Part shown: one piece after another, positions 22,176 through 31,063 of the stretch | Layout: each line of letters opens with the position of its first letter | Numbering within the stretch: the first letter of the stretch is position 1 | Assembly (NCBI RefSeq): GCF_034092465.1 | Contig: NZ_CP139303.1 | Span: 434,001 to 498,000 of the forward strand | Direction: 5' to 3' | Source: Prochlorococcus sp. MIT 1223 | GTDB lineage: Bacteria; Cyanobacteriota; Cyanobacteriia; PCC-6307; Cyanobiaceae | Length of the DNA: 64,000 nt | The notes under the pieces: generated by a model | What the model was told of the DNA's origin: nothing | What the model saw: the letters and a program-made list of their open reading frames with translations, nothing else | The model's database searches: none | Made by a program: the position numbers and the translations under genes

Positions 22176-23026
22176 TAGTTAAGACTGTGATGATTACTGA
22201 AGTCGATCAGCTAAAAAGGAATAAGAGAGGAAGACTAATGACTGCAGTGCCAAATGATACTGAGGAATTTCTTAGTTCTCCTTTAGGGAAAGCCTTTGCA
22301 CGACTTAATAAGGAAGGTATTCGGGCGCATGGAAAGTGCGGAGAGACTCAAAGTGAAGCGGCTTATTTAATTACGGCTGATGGATATGAAGGCCCATGGC
22401 TATGTTTTACCTCACAGGATCAAGTCGATCTATTGCAAACTGTTGGAAAGAAAGGAACTTTTATTTGTTGTGGAACAGAACCTTCTCCAGAAGATGATGC
22501 AACAAATTTACAGCTGTATAACCGCGTCATCAAAATCTTAGAAGAAGAAGAAGGCATAACTTGTACATGGGATGGTGATTTAAATAAGAGAATCTATATT
22601 GAAGTGAACTACAACCATAATGTATATTTAAGCTTTTTCGATTTATTTACTGCTGCCTGTTTTGATGATGCCAACTACTACATGCTTTCATGTATATATG
22701 AGTCAATAGATGAAAATTTGGAGTGGTTTGATAGTGATGAAGAGTGTCTTAAAGGTTTTAATTTTATATTTAATAGCTCAAAGGAAGAGCTAAAGAAAGA
22801 TTTTATTGATGATTTTAAGTGTAATGATTTCTTTAACCTCGGTATACCAGAAGGCGAATATTCATCTGAGGAAGAATTTCTAGAAGAACTGGATTGGGAT
22901 GGAATCTTTGAAGCTATACATGAGTACTGTGATGAAGAAACAATCAAAGAAAAATTAGCTAAATATCTTAAGAAAAATATTCAGGAAATTGACTTTAAAA
23001 AGACTGTAAAAGTTAAAGAAGACTAA
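22172..23026 (+). CDS. Acidic protein with shared C-terminal W-module
   Basis: 284 aa. TTG 22172 gives a four-base overlap with the upstream stop; ATG 22190 is the alternative. The N-terminal ~100 residues are mixed alpha/beta (GPWLCFTSQDQVDLLQTVGKKGTFICCG), the rest strongly acidic. Near the end SSEEEFLEELDWDGIFEAIHEY matches a module also at the C-termini of the proteins at 24301 and 31064 (pattern E-x-F-x-x-D-x-x-W-x-x-x-F/V). The domain is not one I recognise. It overlaps the next gene by one base (TAATG). Confidence 0.6.
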   Translation: MIVKTVMITEVDQLKRNKRGRLMTAVPNDTEEFLSSPLGKAFARLNKEGIRAHGKCGETQSEAAYLITADGYEGPWLCFTSQDQVDLLQTVGKKGTFICCGTEPSPEDDATNLQLYNRVIKILEEEEGITCTWDGDLNKRIYIEVNYNHNVYLSFFDLFTAACFDDANYYMLSCIYESIDENLEWFDSDEECLKGFNFIFNSSKEELKKDFIDDFKCNDFFNLGIPEGEYSSEEEFLEELDWDGIFEAIHEYCDEETIKEKLAKYLKKNIQEIDFKKTVKVKED

Positions 23027-23346
23027 TGACTCAAAAAATCAGATTTGAGCTTATCCATAAGGAACACGCCTTAGAACAAGCAGAAAAATACAATTACGAA
23101 TTCAATGAGATTGAGGGATCGGTAGTTGACATTATTGTTGATGATATTGATATAGATACCCCAGGTGTTCCCTTTGATTTTGAAGATACATGCCTTTATT
23201 TTCACTTAGAACCAATGTATGTTTTTCGCTATGAAGCATTTGATAGTGAGGAAGATTATGAGCGTTTTTCAGAAGAAATAAGAGAAGAAACTAAAGATGA
23301 TGATGAATTATGGGCAGAAGATCCAGAGGATGAGGAGGAAAACTAA
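23026..23346 (+). CDS. Very acidic small protein (106 aa)
   Basis: About 37 of 106 residues are Asp or Glu against about 8 Lys or Arg. No signal or membrane segment. It is translationally coupled to the preceding gene (TAATG). Such charge is typical of DNA-mimic anti-restriction proteins, but also of many island proteins in this genus, so function stays open. The stop is followed by the first copy of the intergenic motif. Confidence 0.55.
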   Translation: MTQKIRFELIHKEHALEQAEKYNYEFNEIEGSVVDIIVDDIDIDTPGVPFDFEDTCLYFHLEPMYVFRYEAFDSEEDYERFSEEIREETKDDDELWAEDPEDEEEN

Positions 23347-23384
23347 TGACTCGGCGTCAAAGTAACTTGGCCGCCTCATCTCGC

Positions 23385-23431
23385 CCTGCCTCCTTGCAGG
23401 ATGAAGACTTGAGCCAGATCAGCTAGAAAGG
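23385..23431 (+). repeat. Island intergenic motif, copy A
   Basis: CCTGCCTCCTTGCAGGATGA, then AGACTTGAGCCAGATCAGCT and AGAAAGG. CCTGC/GCAGG forms a small hairpin. It sits about 30 bases before the gene at 23460. Copies B (30993), C (32057) and D (32577) have the same order and strand. Confidence 0.7.
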
Positions 23432-23459
23432 GGGTAAGAAGAAAAACTTGATTTCAATA

Positions 23460-24281
23460 ATGTCTAGCCTTCTACCTATAACTGAAGAACTAATCGAAAA
23501 GGCTAAAAAGCTAGTCGAGGAGAGTCTCAAAGAGAAAGAACAATTTTTAAAAGAGAATCTTGGCGATTCACTCTCTCATAAAGGAATCTCTGAGGAAGGT
23601 GTCCAACATCTCGCGGAATCGCTTTACGGAAACAAGACTAACTATGACTGGGTTTTAAAATCACTAAGATATTTACCAACTCCTCCATCAAAGATTGAGG
23701 CTCAATTCCCAGACGAAGAATACTTCATTGAATTCATTGATAAGCGACCTGATGATTTAGAAGAAGAGAGCTTAGATAACGCCTCACAAGAAGAAAAAGT
23801 AGCCTTCATAAAAGGATTATTTGAACCATACATAGAAGAGTTTGCAGAACCAGACGAAGAGGATCCATTCCCAGGGATATTTAATTTTGGAAATAACCAA
23901 TTATATTCTCGTGATTATGAACATATGGAATCAATTATTGCTCCTAAGAATATTGCTGAAAAATATTTTCCATATGGTGAATATAAAGAGGTTGAGGATG
24001 AAGAACTTGAGAGAAATCTTTCTTACTTTAAAGATAGTGAGGAGTGGAGTGTCTATTATTTGAATCTTTTAGAACTAAATAAAAGTCCTGATACTCGAAT
24101 TATGAAATATGAGTTCCCTGGGCTAGTTTTAATAGACCATTTTTCCGATCAAGATCCTGATCGTAAAGTTCTATCTTTTAAAGATTTAATTGAATTCAAT
24201 GAGGTTGATCCGGAATTCGCCGTATATTGGGACAATGAAAATGATTGTTATAAACCTGCTCTCCTAAAACAAAAATCATAA
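23460..24281 (+). CDS. Acidic protein, paralogue of the protein at 31064
   Basis: 273 aa from ATG 23460 (TTG 23448 is an alternative). The N-terminus MSSLLPITEELIEKAKKLVE then LKEKEQF and VQHLAESLYGNKTN aligns with MSTWLPVTDEIKKKANEIL, LKEKEQY and IQFLADGVFDNKTN of the gene at 31064; both follow a copy of the intergenic motif. The rest is acidic with many Phe/Tyr. No known domain, signal or membrane segment. A duplicated element-specific family of unknown function. Confidence 0.6.
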   Translation: MSSLLPITEELIEKAKKLVEESLKEKEQFLKENLGDSLSHKGISEEGVQHLAESLYGNKTNYDWVLKSLRYLPTPPSKIEAQFPDEEYFIEFIDKRPDDLEEESLDNASQEEKVAFIKGLFEPYIEEFAEPDEEDPFPGIFNFGNNQLYSRDYEHMESIIAPKNIAEKYFPYGEYKEVEDEELERNLSYFKDSEEWSVYYLNLLELNKSPDTRIMKYEFPGLVLIDHFSDQDPDRKVLSFKDLIEFNEVDPEFAVYWDNENDCYKPALLKQKS

Positions 24282-24300
24282 GTAAGAAGGATCATTGCGT

Positions 24301-26214
24301 ATGAAACTCAGAAACACTGCGATTGCCTTTGGTATTGGAGCTGCTACCGCTTTGGGTTTGTCTTTACTAAAGGTGGACAAACTAATTATTGTCGGATCAA
24401 CTGTTGTTGTAGCAAGCACAGGATTGATCCTTTCAAGAAGAAAAAAAGAACAGAAAGACATTAAATATCAATTATCGGAAGATGAATGGGAGTACGTAGA
24501 GATTTTGAGAAACTATGATGAGAAGCTAAGCCAAAAAGAATGGCAAGAAAAATATGCTATTAGGACTAAGAAGGATTGGAAGAAACTAGAAAAGGAATTA
24601 AATAAAGAATGGGAAGAGGTGTGGGAGGGACCACCTCGCAGAACACTAAAAAAGACAAACCTAGATATTAGCCTTCCAGAAATAAAAAGTGATCTTCAAC
24701 TAGCCAATTTAGGTATTCCTAGAGTGCAACTACTTTTAGGAGAGGGTTATACAACAGCTAAAGACTTAAGTGGAATGAGTTTTGATGATTTATTAAATAT
24801 TCACCATAATCTCACATGGCAAGGAATATTAAATATTTATATTGCGCTACGTGCAAACAAGCTAATAACCAAGGAACTATTACTAGAACTTGAGGATTCC
24901 CTCCAAGAAGTTGAATATGAATGGACTAAAAAAGAAGTTCCTTATAAGCAGTTAAAATATAAATTGGAACCAGATAATGACCGAGAGTTGTCAACAAAAT
25001 ATTTTAAAGAAGCTTGGTCAAAAGAAAGCTTAGGTAACTACGAAGGTGCAATAATTGATTTTACTAAAGCGATAGAGCTCAACCCATCAAATTATGGTTA
25101 TTTCAAAAGGCGTGCACATGCAAAACATCAATACAAAGATCTCAACGGAGCGATCAAAGATTATAACAATTCAATAGAACTAAACCCTATTCACGCGGAA
25201 ACTTACAAATTAAGAGGTTTCACCAAAGAATTAATAGGTGATATTCAAGGCGCTATAGATGATTATAGCGAATCTATAGAACATCTATCTAAGGAAATCG
25301 CGAGAGGTCAAATTAATGACTTCAGTGTAAAAATAGATGTAGGGGGTAAAGGTAATAGTAAAAATGAAGCCATTGGCTGGTGCTATTGTTATCGGGGCAA
25401 GGCAAAGAAAAAACTAGTTGATTTTAAAGGAGCCTGCCTTGATTGGTGGAAAGCATCAAGATTAGATAATAAAGAGGCAGCTAAATTATTTGAGGAGCAT
25501 TGTGATGGATATTTAGAGATTGAAGATTATGAGATTCTCGAATCTGAAGCTAAAGATCATAGTGAAAAGTATGATCTATTAACAAAAATGATCCAAATCA
25601 AGCCAAATAATGTTGACCTATATTTGAGAAGAGGACACGCTGCAAAAGAAATAGAGTTCCTAAAGGGTAGTTATTTAGATTGGAAGGAAGCAACCAACTT
25701 AGGTAGTGATGAAGCTTCTAAATTATTAGAGGAACATTGCAAAGATTACATTCATTTTTATGCAATCTATGACCAGATCTCAAATCAAAAACCAAGTTCA
25801 GAGATAGCACTGATTGAAGAATTAGATAGATGGGTGAGTCAGCTCATAGAAGAAGCAAAAAACGGAAGAGCTTCATGGGCTGATTCGAGAGTTATCAACG
25901 AATTTGCGCATTATTGTGACACGACTTCTTACGAGCCTATGCTTGAGGAAGAGAAAATAGATTGGTGGGAAGAACAAAGGGGAAACATTGCAGAGTTTTA
26001 TACAGTTAAAGATGCAAAGGAACTTGTAGAAAGGCGGTTAAGCAATTGTGACTATGAAGAAACTGAGTGCTACTGGGGAATTGGAGAAGGAACACATCAT
26101 GAATGTGAGTATCAAGATGAAGAATCCTTTAAGGAGGATATTAATTGGGAACGATTAGTTGAAATAGTCAAGCAGAGTTGGAATAAAGTTTGTGAAATAC
26201 AAGTTAATGAATAA
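24301..26214 (+). CDS. Membrane-anchored TPR protein with C-terminal W-module
   Basis: 637 aa from ATG 24301; a TTG two codons upstream is less likely because the paralogue at 28161 begins the same way (MRLRDTAIALGVG against MKLRNTAIAFGIG). Layout: one or two N-terminal membrane helices (about 7-45); an HhH-like region (IPRVQLLLGEGYTTAKDLSGMS, about 138-165); TPR units from about 230 to 400 and again about 425-470 (GNYEGAIIDFTKAIELNPSNYGYFKRRA); then a C-terminal acidic module ending DEESFKEDINWERLVEIVKQSW. Probably a protein-protein scaffold at the membrane. Partner unknown. Confidence 0.75.
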   Translation: MKLRNTAIAFGIGAATALGLSLLKVDKLIIVGSTVVVASTGLILSRRKKEQKDIKYQLSEDEWEYVEILRNYDEKLSQKEWQEKYAIRTKKDWKKLEKELNKEWEEVWEGPPRRTLKKTNLDISLPEIKSDLQLANLGIPRVQLLLGEGYTTAKDLSGMSFDDLLNIHHNLTWQGILNIYIALRANKLITKELLLELEDSLQEVEYEWTKKEVPYKQLKYKLEPDNDRELSTKYFKEAWSKESLGNYEGAIIDFTKAIELNPSNYGYFKRRAHAKHQYKDLNGAIKDYNNSIELNPIHAETYKLRGFTKELIGDIQGAIDDYSESIEHLSKEIARGQINDFSVKIDVGGKGNSKNEAIGWCYCYRGKAKKKLVDFKGACLDWWKASRLDNKEAAKLFEEHCDGYLEIEDYEILESEAKDHSEKYDLLTKMIQIKPNNVDLYLRRGHAAKEIEFLKGSYLDWKEATNLGSDEASKLLEEHCKDYIHFYAIYDQISNQKPSSEIALIEELDRWVSQLIEEAKNGRASWADSRVINEFAHYCDTTSYEPMLEEEKIDWWEEQRGNIAEFYTVKDAKELVERRLSNCDYEETECYWGIGEGTHHECEYQDEESFKEDINWERLVEIVKQSWNKVCEIQVNE

Positions 26215-26225
26215 AAGATCAAATA

Positions 26226-27194
26226 ATGCCAACTAATAAAAATAACAAATGGACAGATAGATGGTTAGTTAACGATCTGGCAAATGGATTGCTTTGGCTA
26301 TTCAGTGTATTTTCATTCATTGCATTTATGTGGGTTGTAGTACATCTTCCCTGGTTGATTATCATTGCCATATCGATTTATATTTTTAAGCGTTATTTAT
26401 ATAAAGAAGAAAAGCCGAAAATCAAACGAATAGGTCATAATTCTTTCAACAAATCATTAAAAGAACCTCAATATCATTATAAGAAAGAAAAAAGTAAGCC
26501 ATCAAATAATTGTATCTGTGGTTGCAAGGGAATTCCTTTTACTCATCTTCCTATAGGTTCAAAAATTGACTTGAAAAAGCACAAGGTTTGTCCAGCAAGG
26601 TGGCAGCGCAAAAGAACTGGGTTTTATACAAATGCATTAGGGGAAAGGGTCTCCTGGGTCAGTAGCGCTGGACAAAGATCTGGGCAAAGAGCATTAGAGC
26701 GCCAAAAAGAAAGAGAAGAAGCTCAAAGGCAATTGAAAAAGGCTGCCGTAGAGCTACAGATCAAGAAAGAGCTGAGAAAGAAAGAAGCGAAAGAAGCTCG
26801 GCGCAAACGAGAGGAAAATAATGAAGCCGCTCTTTCACGAACTGAGGCGTTAGAGAGAGGATTGACTACCTACATAGGGCATAGCTGCAATGTTGGGCAC
26901 AGCGGCATACGTCATGTTCGAAATAGCGAGTGTGTCGAGTGTCGAAAAAACGACCAAAGACTTAGAGATGCCATGAGAAGGGGTGCCTATCCAAGAGATC
27001 TAACTCAAGAAGAAAAGCTACAAATCACAAAAATTTATAAGGAAGCAAAGTTTTTAACTAAAGCAACTGGTATTGAACATCATGTAGATCACATCAAACC
27101 ACTTGCAGCAGGAGGCGAACATCACCCAGACAACCTTCAAATACTTACTGCAAAAGAGAACCTATCGAAAGGTGCTAAATGGGAAGGGGGGTAA
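26226..27194 (+). CDS. Membrane-anchored HNH endonuclease
   Basis: 322 aa. Membrane helix or hairpin at about 15-57 (LLWLFSVFSFIAFMWVVVHLPWLIIIAISIYIF). A Cys-rich block CICGCKGIPF...CPARW (about 97-122) could bind zinc. A long basic coiled-coil region follows (about 155-205). The C-terminal HNH domain is EHHVDHIKPLAAGGEHHPDNLQILTAKEN (about 283-312), with a CxxC pair (CVECRKN) before it. HNH nucleases cut DNA; a membrane anchor would place this one at the site of DNA entry, as for exclusion systems, though this is inference. It lies 11 bases after the TPR gene. Confidence 0.75.
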   Translation: MPTNKNNKWTDRWLVNDLANGLLWLFSVFSFIAFMWVVVHLPWLIIIAISIYIFKRYLYKEEKPKIKRIGHNSFNKSLKEPQYHYKKEKSKPSNNCICGCKGIPFTHLPIGSKIDLKKHKVCPARWQRKRTGFYTNALGERVSWVSSAGQRSGQRALERQKEREEAQRQLKKAAVELQIKKELRKKEAKEARRKREENNEAALSRTEALERGLTTYIGHSCNVGHSGIRHVRNSECVECRKNDQRLRDAMRRGAYPRDLTQEEKLQITKIYKEAKFLTKATGIEHHVDHIKPLAAGGEHHPDNLQILTAKENLSKGAKWEGG

Positions 27195-27223
27195 GAGAGA
27201 AAAGCTAATAGATTTTCATGCAT

Positions 27224-27964
27224 TTATCGCTCTATAAAATCAAATTCTTGTTTACACATTTGCCAAACGTTATTTGTATCTTCCCAATCAATCTGTTCAG
27301 AGAGAAGATTCTTGTTGCCTTGGCAAACTTTATAAATTGCTTCCAGAGGAGTATCTGGACTTTGATCCCAATATGTAACTATCGCCAGTCGAACTTTAGT
27401 TCTAAAAGTTAATGGAGTATTAAAATTAAAAAGTTTTTGAAGTTGTTTAGGCTTAAAACTATTAACGATAACTTTTATAGCAAAGCAAGATAAGAATCTA
27501 CTGGAAGTAATATTTTCTTGGGTGAGTTGATTATCTAGGAACTGATTTACTCTAGGCTTATTATTCTCGTTCCTAATCCGTTCCATAGATCTATCAAAAT
27601 TAAAACCACCACCAATCAGTCCTAAGAAAAGAGATAAATAAACCCAATTTATAGAAAGATCACCTAGCAAAAGAGCTTTAGGAGATCCCTTACTTAGAAG
27701 AAACAACCCTATGAAAGCAACAAAGAATGATTTACTTGAAGATCTGACTCTATCTTTCCATTTTACTCCCATTGGGTGGAAGGTTGACTCAATTAGACCT
27801 GCTAAACCACCACATAAAAAAGTAAATCCAAACCAAGTCAGAAAACCTGAAGGCAACTCTTTTAATGCAAAAAGGCTTATTAAAGATACTGCAAAAGACC
27901 AAACAATTCTTTTAGAATAAAAGGTTTCTTTGACAAGTTGCTTATAGAGTTTAGATTTGGTCAA
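27224..27964 (-). CDS. Membrane protein (246 aa), unrecognised
   Basis: Four or so hydrophobic segments in the first half (WSFAVSLISLFAL, FLTWFGFTFLCGGLAGLI, FFVAFIGLFLL, WVYLSLFLGLIGGGF), then a basic cytosolic second half with no motif I know. It converges with the HNH gene (30-base gap). It is on the opposite strand from most E3 genes, so it is probably controlled separately. Confidence 0.5.
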   Translation of the reverse strand: MTKSKLYKQLVKETFYSKRIVWSFAVSLISLFALKELPSGFLTWFGFTFLCGGLAGLIESTFHPMGVKWKDRVRSSSKSFFVAFIGLFLLSKGSPKALLLGDLSINWVYLSLFLGLIGGGFNFDRSMERIRNENNKPRVNQFLDNQLTQENITSSRFLSCFAIKVIVNSFKPKQLQKLFNFNTPLTFRTKVRLAIVTYWDQSPDTPLEAIYKVCQGNKNLLSEQIDWEDTNNVWQMCKQEFDFIER

Positions 27965-28160
27965 GATAAGAAATATTGAGATTATTTAAATCAGGCTAAA
28001 TCAAATTTATTAAATAACTTCAATTCGTAAAAATTTTTCGTACAACTCTTGAAAGCCCATCTAGATTCTTGATGGTTCCTGAAAGTCAAAAGATTATGGA
28101 AATATGGTTATCACAGTTTGAAGTGGCTCAAAACCCATCCATATTGCATAGTAATCGAGC

Positions 28161-29975
28161 ATGAGACTTAGGGATACAGCAATTGCTTTAGGTGTTGGCA
28201 CAGCTACTGCACTTGGCCTTTCATTTTTAAAGGTAGAAAAGCCTATTGTAATGGGTTCAACTACGGTAATCTTTATTGCAAGTATTATGATCTCTAGCAA
28301 AGAGGAAGAAGACTTAAATGAAGAATATAATTCTGACCAAGCTTATATAAAAAGAGGAGGGGAAAAACTCTCACAGGGTAACATTAATGAATCTAAAAAT
28401 GATATAGAACTTATAAATCTAGGATTGGCTCAACATAAGCTTGGTAATTTTCAGAATGCACTACTTGCCTACAACAATGCTCTTAAAGTTAATCCATTAT
28501 GTGTAATTGCAATTAATAATAGAGCTTGTTTGAAGATTGAACTTGGTGATTATAAGGGTGCAATTGATGATGCAAATAAAGCAATAGATTTAGACGGAGA
28601 GTTTTCATTGGCTTACCTTAATCGTGCATTTGCGAATTATTTTTTATGTAATTATGATTCTTCTATAGAAGATTACAATCAGACAATAGATCTTGACCCA
28701 GAAAATGCAGACGCCTATTTTAAACGCGCTGTCTCCAAGAGTTCAATTGGAGACACTAAAGGTTCTCTTGATGATTTTATTCAAGCTTTAGAAATCAACC
28801 CTAATTTTAAAGGTGCTTATTACAATATCGGTAATAGATATTATGAACTAGGTGAAGTTGAAAAAGCAATTGATGCATATTCAAAAGAGTTAGATATTAA
28901 TCCAAGCTGTCAACTCTCATATAATAACCGTGGTATCAGAAGGCATGAAATAGGTGATTTTGAAGGAGCTATTGAAGATTACAAAAAAGGACTTTTGATT
29001 GAAAATAAGAATGAAATTGACACTGCAAGTCTTTACCTTAATCTTGGCAATAGTTTACTTTCTTTAGAAAAATATCCTGAAGCAATTGAATCATACAACC
29101 AGTGTATAGAAAACAACGAAAACCTTACTTCTGCTTATTGCAATAGAGCTCTTGCAAATATTGAAATAGAAAACTATGAAGGTGCTAAAGTTGATTCACA
29201 GAAGGCTATTGCTATAAACCCTGATATTGCACTTGCATATACTAATTTAGCACTTCTAAAAAATCTTAAAGATGATTTCTTAGGAGCAATTTCAGACTAT
29301 AATAAGGCAATAGAATTAGATCCTAATAATGGAATTAATTATCGAAATAGAGGCATTTCTAAGCTAGGGATTGAAGATGTAGAAGGTGCTATAAATGATT
29401 TAAATAAATCATTAGAAATAAATCAGTATGATGCTCTTAGCTATCAGAGAAGAGGAGTAGCAAAATGTCTTTCAAAAGATATTGTTAGTGCCTGCGAAGA
29501 CTGGAAGATAGCAATAGAATTAGGAGATACGGAATCTGCTAATTATTTAAATGAAGTTTACAGCAGTGATTATTTTGATAGTGAGGATATAAATTCTGGT
29601 GCTGAAGATAAAAAACTTTTTACTCGTAAAGATGATGATGGCAAAGAGTCTCAAGCAGAATTGAGCAGCGAATGTGATAGCTACACAGCCGAGGATGGTA
29701 CTGAGATATTTCAGATCAACGGGAAGGAATACATTGATGATGAGAACCATACTTGCCCCGTAACTATTAAGAAGTCAGATGCCAAGAAATACCCTGAGTA
29801 CGACTGGGAGGAAGATGAGGAGAACCCAGAACTTGTTTCGGATTCTTTCTTTGAAATCATCCCTTGGAAGGATGGAGAAGAAACCCGTGATTACGACACG
29901 TATGAGCAAGATTTCTGTAGTTACTATGGTCTAGATCCGAAAGACATTGTCGATATAGGACCAGGTGCAGGTTGA
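28161..29975 (+). CDS. TPR protein, paralogue of the protein at 24301
   Basis: 604 aa. N-terminal membrane helices (about 7-40). At least ten TPR-like units from about 80 to 455 follow the G-D/N-x-x-G-A-I-x-D-Y-x-x-A-I-x-L/I-x-P pattern (YKGAIDDANKAIDLDGEFSL, FEGAIEDYKKGLLI). A different acidic C-terminus comes next: one segment is DGTEIFQINGKEYIDDENHTC, and another, YGLDPKDIVDIGPG, resembles YFAIDPDQIIAIK in the gene at 32128. Likely a membrane-linked interaction scaffold. The stop overlaps a further short TPR-end frame (29975), which suggests that the original C-terminus was replaced by recombination. Confidence 0.75.
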   Translation: MRLRDTAIALGVGTATALGLSFLKVEKPIVMGSTTVIFIASIMISSKEEEDLNEEYNSDQAYIKRGGEKLSQGNINESKNDIELINLGLAQHKLGNFQNALLAYNNALKVNPLCVIAINNRACLKIELGDYKGAIDDANKAIDLDGEFSLAYLNRAFANYFLCNYDSSIEDYNQTIDLDPENADAYFKRAVSKSSIGDTKGSLDDFIQALEINPNFKGAYYNIGNRYYELGEVEKAIDAYSKELDINPSCQLSYNNRGIRRHEIGDFEGAIEDYKKGLLIENKNEIDTASLYLNLGNSLLSLEKYPEAIESYNQCIENNENLTSAYCNRALANIEIENYEGAKVDSQKAIAINPDIALAYTNLALLKNLKDDFLGAISDYNKAIELDPNNGINYRNRGISKLGIEDVEGAINDLNKSLEINQYDALSYQRRGVAKCLSKDIVSACEDWKIAIELGDTESANYLNEVYSSDYFDSEDINSGAEDKKLFTRKDDDGKESQAELSSECDSYTAEDGTEIFQINGKEYIDDENHTCPVTIKKSDAKKYPEYDWEEDEENPELVSDSFFEIIPWKDGEETRDYDTYEQDFCSYYGLDPKDIVDIGPGAG

Positions 29976-30070
29976 TGATCGACCTCAAAGGTGCCTGTGA
30001 AGATTGGAAGAAAGCAGCAGAATTAGGCGATGAAGATGCTGCGAAATTATTGAAGGAGCATTGCGAATAG
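29975..30070 (+). pseudogene. TPR protein C-terminal remnant
   Basis: A 31-codon frame reading MIDLKGACEDWKKAAELGDE then DAAKLLKEHCE. It is the usual last unit of the TPR proteins here (compare LKGACLDWWKAS and AAKLFEEHC in the gene at 24301). It begins on the stop of the 604-aa gene and looks like a displaced former C-terminus. Confidence 0.5.
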
Positions 30071-30081
30071 GAGGAAGACTA

Positions 30082-30591
30082 ATGAAATTTCACGAATGGG
30101 GACTAGAAGGAAATCATTTAACTAAAGCATTTGCTGATATTGGTAGTGAAGTAAGTAAAGAAGAGTTTGCAGAAATGTCTGGGTACAAATCTGTTGATGA
30201 TTTAGATAAAGCTTTAGAGCAAGCGGAAAAAGCAGAAGAGGAGGAAATTAAAAATAAAACCATGTCCACACCTAACGATTCAAAATCCTCCTATAACTAC
30301 TTCGTCATTAATGACTGTTTAGCCCAAACCATCTATAGATGGCAAACGGCTTACATGACAGTTGAGTGCTTCAATAAAAATTACAGAGATCTTGATGAAG
30401 ATTGGGAAGATTGTTGGGAAGAAGTAGAAGACGAAGATGAAATGGAAGAGTTTGATGAACCAATGATGAAATGGGATATTCCTTTATTGATGTATGTAGA
30501 TGGAGAGCCTGTAGAAACTGATGATATTTTGGAGCTACATGAAATAAAAAAACAACACTTAGACCCTGACTCTCCATTTCTTAACTTCTAA
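30082..30591 (+). CDS. Acidic protein (169 aa)
   Basis: Starts at ATG 30082 after a good ribosome binding site (AGGAGG at 30070-30075); the longer frame from TTG 30061 is unlikely. The N-terminal region is helical (KEEFAEMSGYKSVDDLDKALEQAEKAEEEE). The middle is rich in Asp, Glu and Trp (RDLDEDWEDCWEEVEDEDEME), and the end is a Pro/Leu segment. No domain recognised. It stands in the run of acidic genes sharing the intergenic motif. Confidence 0.55.
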   Translation: MKFHEWGLEGNHLTKAFADIGSEVSKEEFAEMSGYKSVDDLDKALEQAEKAEEEEIKNKTMSTPNDSKSSYNYFVINDCLAQTIYRWQTAYMTVECFNKNYRDLDEDWEDCWEEVEDEDEMEEFDEPMMKWDIPLLMYVDGEPVETDDILELHEIKKQHLDPDSPFLNF

Positions 30592-30602
30592 GAGTAAGAC
30601 TA

Positions 30603-30974
30603 ATGACTGGAAAAAGAGATGTTTACTACCAAAAGTATTTTCCTGATGGAAAAGGAATAAAGGCGAGCGAGGAACACATGCTCAATATTTGGTTGGATGA
30701 TGATGCTGTAACCAGAGATGACTTGCTAAAAGCAGGATTAGTGGAAGGTAAAGATGAAGATGATGATGAATGCGATTTTTATCTAGATGACGAGGACCTT
30801 TTATGTGTTCCTCCTCTTGCCGTTCCAATGAATGGAGATGTAGGAATAGAGCAAGAGGACTTAGATGAAGGTTTACCAGGAATAGAAGTATTGCCTGATG
30901 ATTGGGAGGAAGGTGTTCCTGAACTGATTGGGTTTAAACCTGAATGGGTTGATGGAGTATCTATGGATGGTTAA
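30603..30974 (+). CDS. Very acidic protein (123 aa)
   Basis: About 36 of 123 residues are Asp or Glu. Starts MTGKRDVYYQKYFPDGKGIK, followed by acidic runs (KDEDDDECDFYLDDEDLL) and a Pro/Gly-rich end (EGVPELIGFKPEWVDGV). No known domain. It lies 11 bases after the previous gene; intergenic motif copy B follows its stop. May be a DNA mimic or a metal/partner-binding protein; neither is shown. Confidence 0.5.
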   Translation: MTGKRDVYYQKYFPDGKGIKASEEHMLNIWLDDDAVTRDDLLKAGLVEGKDEDDDECDFYLDDEDLLCVPPLAVPMNGDVGIEQEDLDEGLPGIEVLPDDWEEGVPELIGFKPEWVDGVSMDG

Positions 30975-30992
30975 AAGGTTGCCCTCCCTCAC

Positions 30993-31039
30993 CCTGCCTC
31001 CTAACAGCATGAAGACCTGAGCCAGATCAGCTAGAAAGG
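30993..31039 (+). repeat. Island intergenic motif, copy B
   Basis: CCTGCCTCCTAACAGCATGA, then AGACCTGAGCCAGATCAGCT and AGAAAGG. Nearly identical to copy A at 23385 and placed 25 bases before the gene at 31064, the paralogue of the gene that follows copy A. Confidence 0.7.
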
Positions 31040-31063
31040 TTATAGCTAGAAAATAATTCACAT

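Noticed and set aside
22678-22947. Ser-rich 89-aa minus-strand frame
   Set aside because: Serine runs are the reverse reading of acidic GAN codons of the acidic gene at 22172.
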